From the NCBI RefSeq assembly GCF_014647495.1, contig NZ_BMPH01000002.1:186001-250000 (forward strand): DNA of 64,000 nt, written 5' to 3'. The notes beneath the pieces are model-generated. The model searched no databases. It worked only from the letters and a program-made list of their open reading frames with translations, and was not told the DNA's origin. Below, one piece after another: positions 35,377 to 42,407 of this stretch (positions are counted from its first letter, which is position 1; the number at the start of each line of letters is the position of its first letter). The position numbers and the translations under genes are program-made. This stretch comes from Glutamicibacter protophormiae. GTDB taxonomy: Bacteria > Actinomycetota > Actinomycetes > Actinomycetales > Micrococcaceae.

Positions 35377-35394
35377 TCTTAGCCGAAAAACGCT

Positions 35395-35420
35395 TCCCAT
35401 AGGTACTGTCCCATAGGTAC
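35395..35420 (+). promoter_or_regulatory. Tandem direct repeats, candidate PadR operator
   Basis: TCCCATAGGTAC occurs twice with a 14-base period (35395-35406 and 35409-35420), ending nine bases before the ATG of the membrane-protein gene. TACTAAT at 35423-35429 could be the -10 box. The position suits self-regulation by the PadR-type protein encoded two genes on; the sequence does not match the classic ATGT/ACAT PadR site. Confidence 0.6.
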
Positions 35421-35429
35421 ACTACTAAT

Positions 35430-35870
35430 ATGGATACAGAAAACATGCCGCAGGCACAAGTCAACTCTCGTTCCCTGCTCCTGCCATATGCCATGGGACT
35501 CATTGCGGCGATGGCCGCAATTCAGCTCGTTGTGGCCATCACCGGGAGTGAGTCCGCTTTGATCGCAGGATTGCTCACCGCCGTTGTTGCCGTGGGCATC
35601 GCGGTGTGGGGGTGGCGCAACCACCGCAAACTGGCACAGGTGCGGTTCGGATTCGCTATCGCCCACACGATCGCCTACATGGCGGTGATGACCTCATTCA
35701 ATCTGCACGCAATGATCCGTGCCCTATCCCAGTCGACCCAAGGGAATGATGCGGGGCAGATTTTGGCAGGCTGGTGGTTTGGAGCCACGCTGGTCATGGG
35801 GTCACTGTGGGGAATTGGACTGCTATTTCACCTTGTGGGCTCGGTGCTTGCGCGAGGATGGGAGGACTAG
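35430..35870 (+). CDS. Small integral membrane protein linked to padR
   Basis: A 146-residue protein with four predicted TM helices (residues about 20-40, 44-64, 75-95 and 115-140) and short loops. No family recognised. It ends two bases before the GTG start of a PadR-type regulator, so the two form an operon. Codon use and GC content are lower than in the surrounding xdh and glcD genes, in line with the block being acquired. The ATG at 35430 has a poor ribosome binding site; ATG 35445 is an alternative. Confidence 0.8.
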   Translation: MDTENMPQAQVNSRSLLLPYAMGLIAAMAAIQLVVAITGSESALIAGLLTAVVAVGIAVWGWRNHRKLAQVRFGFAIAHTIAYMAVMTSFNLHAMIRALSQSTQGNDAGQILAGWWFGATLVMGSLWGIGLLFHLVGSVLARGWED

Positions 35871-35872
35871 TT

Positions 35873-36283
35873 GTGGTCCGACCGACTGAAGAGCAGGAAT
35901 GGGCGCTGGCCAAGATCGACTCATGGGTCGAAACCTACAAAAAGTCCATGCTCACTCCCGTCATCATGATGCTCGTCGCGACGAACCAGCCGACGACTGT
36001 GGCGGTGGTCGCCCAGCTCATTACCGAGAAAACCGGATGGCACATAACCGAGCGGGGTTTGTACAGGACCATCAAGCGGCTTCAGGACAGCGGGATCCTC
36101 CAAAGCCTGGATGTAGACGCGCCGAGAACCGGAGCCAAGAAGAAGGAGCTGTCGCTGACGGAGGCGGGCCGTCAGCTGCTTGAAGGCATGCGCGCGAATA
36201 TGGTCGAGTCCAAATTCTCCGCTGGAGACATCGGGATACACGACGAAACGGCGGAGCGGGCATTCGGGGCAGCCGGTTCCTAG
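35873..36283 (+). CDS. PadR-family transcriptional regulator
   Basis: A 136-residue winged-helix protein. The text TEKTGWHITERGLYRTIKRL is the recognition-helix region of PadR-like proteins, followed by a wing with KKKELSLTEAGRQLLEGM. GTG 35873 is chosen because GGGAGG lies seven bases upstream. PadR proteins often repress a neighbouring membrane transporter and are relieved by its substrate; the four-TM gene upstream is the obvious candidate target. Confidence 0.85.
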   Translation: MVRPTEEQEWALAKIDSWVETYKKSMLTPVIMMLVATNQPTTVAVVAQLITEKTGWHITERGLYRTIKRLQDSGILQSLDVDAPRTGAKKKELSLTEAGRQLLEGMRANMVESKFSAGDIGIHDETAERAFGAAGS

Positions 36284-36587
36284 CGCCGTATCTTGAATGC
36301 GCATTGAACCGGCTCGGCTGTGAAATGGTCTGCAGGCTCGGTGCGTCATGCGGAGCGCCGAATGGACCGGGAACATGCAAGCCGATTGGTGCTCCCCGCG
36401 CGCTTGTCCCCCTCAGGGAGTCAGCCTGGTGGGGAAGTGGCCATCCCCGGCAGGTGAACCGCAACCAACTGGAGAAACTGCATTACCAGCGACTCCGCCG
36501 GCACCGCGAACGGTGCCGGCGACTGACCGAACGATTCGCGCCGTGGACACTTCGATATGCCTGAAAACCGAGTGACCGGCCGGGCGG
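36284..36587. other. Gene-free end of the inserted block, with hairpin
   Basis: No credible gene. A perfect 10-base stem GCCGGCACCG (36497-36506) with loop CGAA and complement to 36520 could end the padR transcript, although no T-run follows. The rest shows no feature I can support. Confidence 0.5.
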
Positions 36588-36759
36588 CACGGTGCAGGTG
36601 GCCCACGGTGAGCAGGGCGTCGCGCGGATCCGTTGTCCCATCGGGTTGTCGGGCATCCCCGGCCAGCAGCCCGCGGCCATCGCGGTGTCCGTGGCAGCGG
36701 ACCTGCTGGCCCGGCTCGCCCTAGATGCCGCGCCCCGGAGTCAGGATGTTCTTCCGATC
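36588..36759 (+). pseudogene. Orphan xdhC 3' end (remnant)
   Basis: Reads QVAHGEQGVARIRCPIGLSG and on through PAAIAVSVAADLLARLALDA to a TAG at 36757-36759, in line with the end of XdhC, but it has no start or upstream part. It is the right copy of the repeat (36621-36740) and overlaps the end of the glcD-like gene by 39 bases. This is probably the original xdhC terminus, separated from its gene by the inserted block. Confidence 0.8.
36621..36740 (+). repeat. Direct repeat, right copy (xdhC 3' end)
   Basis: Second copy of the 120-base repeat seen at 34969-35088. It includes CTAGATGCCGCGCCCCG, which in this copy is also the 3' end of the minus-strand glcD-like gene. Confidence 0.85.
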
Positions 36760-38088
36760 TAGCGCGTACTTGATCATCTGCTGCGCGTGCAGGGTGGCCT
36801 CGTCCAGCTGCCACGGCAGCTCGGCCTGCTTGACCAGGCCGATGCCGTGCTCGCCGCTAATGGTTCCGCCCAGCTTGAGGGCCAGCCTGGTGATGTCGCC
36901 GATGACAACCTCGGCGGCCGCATGGCCCTGCGGGGTGTCTTCGGCCTCGACCGTCGGGTGCAGGTTGCCGTCGCCGGCGTGGGCCACCACGGAGATGGTG
37001 CGCCCGTGCTGCTCGGCAATCCGCTCGATGCCGCGGAACACCGCCGCCAGTTCCCCGACGGGCACAGCGACGTCGCAGGAGACCCGCAGCCCCTGGGCAT
37101 TCAACGCGGGATTGGCCAGGCGGCGTGCTTCCAGCAGGCTCTCGCCCTCGGCGATCACCACCTCCCGGGCACCGTGCTCGCGGCACAGCTGCGCGGTGTC
37201 GCCGGCCGCTTGTTCGGCCTGCAGCCCGGTGAACTGTCCGATCAGCAGGGCGCAGCCGTCCGCCGGCAGGCCGGAGGGCTTGTAGGTCTCGATGATCTGC
37301 ACGCTGCGCGCGTCCAGCAGCTCCAGCACCTCCGGGGTCTGCGCGCCGTTCACGATCGCGGTCACCGCGCGCCCGGCGTCCTCGACGGTGGGGAAGCTGG
37401 CGCGGAAGGTGCGCGGGATGCCCGGGGCGATCGGCTTGAGCCGCACCGTTGCGGAGGTGATGACCCCGAGCGTTCCCTCGGATCCGACAAACAGGCTGGT
37501 CAGATCCAGACCCACGACGTTCTTGCGGGTGCGCGCGCCGGTGCGCAGGATGCTGCCGTCGGCCAGCACCACCTCTAGGGCTGCCACGGAGTCGCGGGTG
37601 ACCCCATGGCTGATGCAGCGCAGCCCGCCCGCATTCGTGGCGATGTTCCCGCCGATGGTGGAAATCTCGGCGCTCGCCGGGTCCGGGGCGAAGGACAGCC
37701 CGTGGTCCTCCGCCGCCCGGTCCAGCTCCGCGTTGATGACGCCGGCCTGGACCTCGGCCAGCCGGTTGACCGGATCAATCAGCATGATCCGGTTCATCCG
37801 CTCCAGCGACACCACCAGCCCGCCGGCGTAGGCCAGCGCCCCGCCGCTCACACCGGTTCCGGTACCGCGCACCGACACCTTCACCCCGTGGCGATTGGCC
37901 CAGCCCAGCGCCGCCGAGACTTCCTCGGTGCTTTCGGGAAACACTGCGGCCAGTGCCGCACCCTCGGGCATGGCGCGTGACTCGTCCCGGGAAACCCGGT
38001 CCAGTTCGGCGCCGCCGGTGACCATGCGGTCGCCGAAGAGGTCTTGCAATTCATTGGTCGGAGGGGCGGTCGGGGTGGTTGCGTGCAT
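36721..38088 (-). CDS. FAD-linked oxidase, GlcD/D-lactate dehydrogenase type
   Basis: A 455-residue flavoprotein of the vanillyl-alcohol-oxidase fold. The FAD-binding PCMH domain has VRGTGTGVSGGALAYAGG near residue 75 and EGTLGVITSATVRLKP near residue 205; the C-terminal cap ends with SGEHGIGLVKQAEL near residue 420. Family members oxidise glycolate, D-lactate or other 2-hydroxy acids to keto acids. No glcE or glcF is adjacent, so a single-subunit D-lactate or 2-hydroxyglutarate-type enzyme is more likely. It is divergent from a GntR regulator. Confidence 0.92.
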   Translation of the reverse strand: MHATTPTAPPTNELQDLFGDRMVTGGAELDRVSRDESRAMPEGAALAAVFPESTEEVSAALGWANRHGVKVSVRGTGTGVSGGALAYAGGLVVSLERMNRIMLIDPVNRLAEVQAGVINAELDRAAEDHGLSFAPDPASAEISTIGGNIATNAGGLRCISHGVTRDSVAALEVVLADGSILRTGARTRKNVVGLDLTSLFVGSEGTLGVITSATVRLKPIAPGIPRTFRASFPTVEDAGRAVTAIVNGAQTPEVLELLDARSVQIIETYKPSGLPADGCALLIGQFTGLQAEQAAGDTAQLCREHGAREVVIAEGESLLEARRLANPALNAQGLRVSCDVAVPVGELAAVFRGIERIAEQHGRTISVVAHAGDGNLHPTVEAEDTPQGHAAAEVVIGDITRLALKLGGTISGEHGIGLVKQAELPWQLDEATLHAQQMIKYALDRKNILTPGRGI

Positions 38089-38134
38089 GGGACCCTTCGA
38101 TCTGGGACTGGTGCGAGTGAGCTACGCAACATAC

Positions 38135-38147
38135 TTTATATTATAAA
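38135..38147. promoter_or_regulatory. AT-rich palindrome between glcD-like and GntR genes
   Basis: TTTATATTATAAA is a perfect palindrome around a central T, placed midway between the two divergent genes in otherwise GC-rich DNA. It fits an operator or overlapping -10 region for the adjacent GntR regulator. Confidence 0.55.
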
Positions 38148-38261
38148 ATCTGAAGCGCAAGGAAGGATCCGGCGACTGCGGATGCGATATTCTCATGAAG
38201 CGGGAACGAGCGGCTTCCCGGTCGAGGAATTTCGGCGACCAGGAGCAGAAAGCGGGGGACG

Positions 38262-38936
38262 GTGCCTACATCGGAGCAGCGGCGCGGCGCACTCAGCAAG
38301 GCTGATATCGCGTACACCCATATCAAAAACCAGCTTGAACAGGGTGCGCTGGAACCCTACCAGCGGGTGCTGGCCGCTCCCATCGCGGCCGAGCTCGGGG
38401 TGAGCGGGGTGCCGGTGCGCGAAGCCATCCAGCGCCTGGCCGCCGAGGGGCTGCTGCAGATCGTGCACAACGTCGGGGCCCGCGTCGCGGTCATCGACGA
38501 CCACGCCTACCGGGCCGGCATGGAAGCGCTCGCTGTCATGGATGGCACCGCCACCTCGCTGGCCGCCGGGCAACTGGGCGCAGCCGACCTCGAGCGGGCC
38601 GAAGCAATCAACCGCAGCATCCTGTCCATGCTCGAGAACTTCGATCCCGCGCTCTTCGAAGAGCTCAACACGCAATTCCACGAGGTGCTGTATTCGGCCT
38701 GCCCCAACGAGAGGATCCTGGAACTCGCCCGGTCCGAATGGAAGAAGTTCTCCAGCATCCGCGGGCCCGGCGCCGCCGTGGACCGGGACCGCGCGCGCGA
38801 ATCCGTTGAAGAGCACGGGGAACTGCTGGATCTCATCCGGGGCTCGGCGCCCAGCGCGCAGATCGAGCAGGCCGCCCGCCGGCATGTGCTGAAATCCCTC
38901 GAAGCCAGGACCGGGCACCGCAGCCGGCTGCTGTAG
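38262..38936 (+). CDS. GntR-family regulator, FCD subfamily
   Basis: A 224-residue regulator. N-terminal winged helix (residues about 12-75): AYTHIKNQLEQGAL and LGVSGVPVREAIQRLAAEGL; C-terminal all-helical FCD ligand domain with metal-binding-type residues in LNTQFHEVLYSAC and a late His in EEHGELL. Such proteins usually sense organic acids. The divergent 2-hydroxy-acid oxidase is the most likely target. Start is GTG 38262. Confidence 0.92.
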   Translation: MPTSEQRRGALSKADIAYTHIKNQLEQGALEPYQRVLAAPIAAELGVSGVPVREAIQRLAAEGLLQIVHNVGARVAVIDDHAYRAGMEALAVMDGTATSLAAGQLGAADLERAEAINRSILSMLENFDPALFEELNTQFHEVLYSACPNERILELARSEWKKFSSIRGPGAAVDRDRARESVEEHGELLDLIRGSAPSAQIEQAARRHVLKSLEARTGHRSRLL

Positions 38937-38999
38937 CCGGTGCGCCGGATCGCCGGTGGGAGCGCGGGCTGGCCCCCGGGCCCGGAATAGACTCGGATC

Positions 39000-39989
39000 A
39001 TGGAACATCGTGAACTAGGAAGAACACAGCGCAGCGTCTCCGTGATCGGGCTGGGCACCTGGCAGCTCGGCGCCGACTGGGGCTCGGTGGACGCGAACGA
39101 CGCGCTGGCTGTGCTGGACGCCGCCCACGCAGGGGGCGTGGACTTCTTCGACACCGCCGACGTCTACGGGGACGGACGCAGCGAGCAGCTGATCGGCCGC
39201 TGGCTCAAGGCCAACCCGGAAGCGGGCGTCACCGTCGCCACCAAGATGGGCCGCCGGGTGGAGCAGGTACCCGAGGCCTACACGCTTGAAGCATTCCGCG
39301 CCTGGAGCGACCGCTCCCGCGCGAACCTCGGAATGGACACCCTGGACCTGGTGCAGCTGCACTGCCCGCCCACCGCCGTCTACTCCAGCGACGCCGTCTA
39401 CGACGCGTTGGACACCCTGGTCGATCAGGGGCGTATCGCCAACTACGGCGTGTCCGTGGAAACCGTGGGCGAAGCGCTGACCGCCATCGCCCGGCCGAAC
39501 GTGGCCACGGTGCAGATCATCGTCAACGCCTTCCGCCACAAGCCGATCGAGCAGGTGCTGCCCGCCGCGCGCGAGGCCGGCGTGGGCGTCATCGCCCGCG
39601 TCCCGCTGGCCAGCGGCCTGCTGTCCAACCGCTACACCGTGGACACCCGGTTCGCCGCCGACGACCACCGCAACTTCAACCGCGACGGGTCAGCCTTCGA
39701 CGTGGGCGAGACCTTCTCCGGGGTCGACTACGCCACCGGGCTGCAGGCAGCACGCGAATTCGCGGAACTGGCCGCCGCCGAGGCGCCCGGCGCCTCCAGC
39801 GCCCAGGTCGCCCTGGCCTGGCTGGCCGCGCAGGACGGGATCAGCACCGTCATTCCCGGAGCCCGCTCCACGGCGCAGGCGCAGGCCAACGCCGCCGCGG
39901 GCTCTCTGCGGATTTCCGCGGAGTTCTCCGCTTCCGTGCGCAGTCTCTACGACCGGAAGCTGCGCGCCCAGATCCACCCGCGCTGGTGA
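39000..39989 (+). CDS. Aldo/keto reductase
   Basis: NADPH-dependent (beta/alpha)8 oxidoreductase of 329 residues. Catalytic residues lie in DFFDTADVYGDGRSEQLIG (Asp and Tyr near residues 50-56), ATKMGRR (Lys) and VQLHCPP (His). The C-terminal cofactor segment is STVIPGARSTAQAQANAAA. Substrate not evident. A large inverted repeat follows its stop. Confidence 0.93.
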   Translation: MEHRELGRTQRSVSVIGLGTWQLGADWGSVDANDALAVLDAAHAGGVDFFDTADVYGDGRSEQLIGRWLKANPEAGVTVATKMGRRVEQVPEAYTLEAFRAWSDRSRANLGMDTLDLVQLHCPPTAVYSSDAVYDALDTLVDQGRIANYGVSVETVGEALTAIARPNVATVQIIVNAFRHKPIEQVLPAAREAGVGVIARVPLASGLLSNRYTVDTRFAADDHRNFNRDGSAFDVGETFSGVDYATGLQAAREFAELAAAEAPGASSAQVALAWLAAQDGISTVIPGARSTAQAQANAAAGSLRISAEFSASVRSLYDRKLRAQIHPRW

Positions 39990-39990
39990 A

Positions 39991-40045
39991 TGTTCAGCCA
40001 ATTGCCCGTTTCCGTGCAGTACGGAGACAGGTAATTAGCTGAACA
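39991..40045. terminator. Long inverted repeat, bidirectional terminator
   Basis: A 55-base near-palindrome between two convergent genes. The outer arms TGTTCAGC and GCTGAACA are perfect, and the pairing continues inward through AATT and TCCGT/ACGGA with few mismatches. It can serve both the aldo/keto reductase and the HemD-like gene. Confidence 0.75.
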
Positions 40046-40078
40046 ATTTACGGAACCGGCAGGGACCGCGAAGACCAC

Positions 40079-41179
40079 TCAGGCGATGCGGTAGCCGCGC
40101 TTGATGACCGTGGTGATCAGCTGCGGATCGGGCAGGCTCTTGCGTAGCCGGCTGAGCGTCATGTCCAGCGCATGGCGCGAAGGCAGCGTGCTGAGCGAGG
40201 TGGCCAGCTCGTCCCGGGAGACCACATTGCCGCCGGCCTGGAGCAGGCAGCGCAGGATCTCGGCGTGCAGCGGGGTGAGCGTGCAGTCCTCATCGTTCAG
40301 CGACAGCGTGCGCCCGCGCAGCTGGCACAGGCCGCGGGAGGTGTCCACGCTCAGCGTGCCCTGGTCTGCCAGGGCGGTCACCAACTGCAGCACCATGGCA
40401 CCCATGCGGTGGCGCTGCGGAACCAGCGGGCTGCGCACCCCGGCCTGGATCAGCGGTTCGGCGGTCACCGGCCCCACGGTCGCGGCCAGCACCCGTTCGT
40501 TGAACGAGCGGATCAGCGTGGGCAGCATGCCGCGGGAGGCCGCGGCGGCCAGCAGGGTGTGCACGCTGGGGGCGCTGGTGAATGTCACCGCGTCGAATCG
40601 GCCGGCGCAGATCCCTTCCAGCAGGGTGAGGATGTGCGGGTCGCCGCTGTTCTCCATCCATCGGTAGGGTTCGATCTTCAGTACGTGCGCGGCGCCGAGC
40701 GCCCTGATGTCGCGGGCCAGCGGGCGGTCGTTGTCCGCGTGCATCTGCACCGCCACGGCGGCCCCCTGTACCTCGCCGTGCAGCAGCTGCAGCAGCGCTT
40801 GACTGGTCCCGGCCGCGGCGCTGCCGGCCACCGGCAGGCCCAGGGCCCGCACCGCGCCGAGCGCCTTGGCCCCGCGGGTGAAGATCCGGCAGTCCTCCAA
40901 CGCCCGTCCCAGCTGGTCGCCCAGGCCGGCGGCCTCCGCGGTGTCGAACCAGCGGCGCAGCCCGTAGGCGGTGGTCACCACCAGCACCGAGGGGCGTTCG
41001 GCGATGACCCTGCGCGTTTGGCCGAGCAGGAACTGTTCGTCCTCCAGCGGAGCGAGCCTCAGCAACGGGGTGTGGGCGGTTTCGGCCCCGCGGCGTTCCA
41101 GGGCCTCGATGAGTTCGTTGGAGCGCCGGTCGCTGGTCACCGCGATGCGGAATCCTGCCAGCTGTTGCGCGCTGTTCAT
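40079..41179 (-). CDS. Uroporphyrinogen-III synthase-like protein with winged-helix domain
   Basis: A 366-residue protein. Residues 1-260 match the HemD fold (GFRIAVTSDRRSNELIEALE at the start, DAVTFTSAPSVHTLLAAA near residue 190). Residues about 275-366 form an OmpR-like winged helix (LTPLHAEILRCLLQAGGNVV and SRHALDMTLSRLRKSL). This fusion is known in actinobacteria beside nitrite reductase genes and is thought to act in regulation; whether it still makes uroporphyrinogen III is uncertain. It overlaps the SUMT gene by four bases, so it belongs to the sirohaem and nitrite branch. Confidence 0.92.
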   Translation of the reverse strand: MNSAQQLAGFRIAVTSDRRSNELIEALERRGAETAHTPLLRLAPLEDEQFLLGQTRRVIAERPSVLVVTTAYGLRRWFDTAEAAGLGDQLGRALEDCRIFTRGAKALGAVRALGLPVAGSAAAGTSQALLQLLHGEVQGAAVAVQMHADNDRPLARDIRALGAAHVLKIEPYRWMENSGDPHILTLLEGICAGRFDAVTFTSAPSVHTLLAAAASRGMLPTLIRSFNERVLAATVGPVTAEPLIQAGVRSPLVPQRHRMGAMVLQLVTALADQGTLSVDTSRGLCQLRGRTLSLNDEDCTLTPLHAEILRCLLQAGGNVVSRDELATSLSTLPSRHALDMTLSRLRKSLPDPQLITTVIKRGYRIA

Positions 41180-42192
41180 GCGGTGGCTCCCAGACTCAGC
41201 GGCTGCATCGTATCCAGGGCCAGCGGCAGCGCCGCGACCTGGCCGATGACGATCACTGCGGGGTTCGCGCAGCCGGCCGCCCGGGACGCCGCGGCCAGCG
41301 TGGACAAGGTGGCGTGGGTGGTGCGCTGGGTGCCGGTGGTTCCCGACTCGACCACTGCGCAGGGCGTGTTGGCCGCCAGCCCGCAGCGGCGCAGCCCCGC
41401 CGCGGTATGCTCTAGGGTAACCATGCCCATCAGCACCACGATGGTTCCGCCCAGACCTGCCAGTTGGCGCAGCTGGTGCTCTTCCAACGGGTCGTGACCC
41501 GAGATCACGGTGAAGGCGCGGGTGACCCCGCGGGCGGTGACCGGGATGCCGGCCGCGGCCGGCACCGTGATGCAGGAGGACAGCCCGGGAACCACCTCGA
41601 CCGGGATCCCGGCGGCGGTGGCGGTGCGCAGTTCCTCGAATCCGCGGCCGAACACGTAGGGATCCCCGCCCTTGAGCCGCACCACGTGGTGGCCGCGCAG
41701 CGCCTCCTGCAGCATCAGCTCCTCGATGCGATCCTGGGTGACCTTGTGGTGCCCGGGCTGCTTGCCCACGTCGATGATGCGGGCCTGCGGCGCGAGCCGA
41801 TCCAGGAATTCACCGGGTCCCAGCCGGTCGCAGAAGACCACGTCCGCGCTGGCCAGCGCGGCGGCCGCGCGCAGCGTCAGCAGGTCCAGGGCGCCGGGCC
41901 CTCCGCCCACCAGGGTGATGCGGCCGCCGGCTGCTCCGGGGTCCAGCTCGACCACCGGAATGCCCTGGGCCAGGGCCTGCCGGCGCAGCGCGGCGAATTT
42001 CAGCGACTGCCCGGAACACAGGGCCAGGACGTCGGCCTGCCCGAGCAGGGCCACGGCCCCCAACGGTGTGCTGGCCTGCAGCAGGGTGTCGACGAACTGC
42101 GCCTGCAGGTACCGGGCGGCGCGGGCGGAGGTTCCCGGATCCGCCGCCAGCAGGACCGTGCAGCCGGCCAGCTCGATGTGCGCCCCGATCAT
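41176..42192 (-). CDS. cobA: Uroporphyrinogen-III C-methyltransferase (SUMT)
   Basis: A 338-residue enzyme. Residues about 90-330 are a SUMT domain with LVGGGPGALDLLTLRA, CDRLG, VRLKGGDPYVFGRGFEE and GIPVTARGV; it turns uroporphyrinogen III into precorrin-2, on the way to the sirohaem of nitrite reductase. The first 90 residues look like a worn form of the CysG dehydrogenase/chelatase domain without an intact NAD motif, so later steps must be done elsewhere. Located between the HemD-like gene and nirB, all on one strand. Confidence 0.92.
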   Translation of the reverse strand: MIGAHIELAGCTVLLAADPGTSARAARYLQAQFVDTLLQASTPLGAVALLGQADVLALCSGQSLKFAALRRQALAQGIPVVELDPGAAGGRITLVGGGPGALDLLTLRAAAALASADVVFCDRLGPGEFLDRLAPQARIIDVGKQPGHHKVTQDRIEELMLQEALRGHHVVRLKGGDPYVFGRGFEELRTATAAGIPVEVVPGLSSCITVPAAAGIPVTARGVTRAFTVISGHDPLEEHQLRQLAGLGGTIVVLMGMVTLEHTAAGLRRCGLAANTPCAVVESGTTGTQRTTHATLSTLAAASRAAGCANPAVIVIGQVAALPLALDTMQPLSLGATA

Positions 42193-42407
42193 TTTTCACT
42201 CTCCCGGGCCAGCAGGGCGTTGCGGCCCTCGCCGTGGAGGCACACGGTGCCCAGGACTGCTGCAAGACTGTGTGGATGATGCTGTGACATGGGGATACGC
42301 TCCAGGGTGCTCGCTGTTTCGGGTTGTCTCACATGCTATCCAGGTCTTTTTGCCTGGAAATTTCGCAATTGTTTCACCGGCAATAACTTGTTCCGGGCCG
42401 GCGGAGC

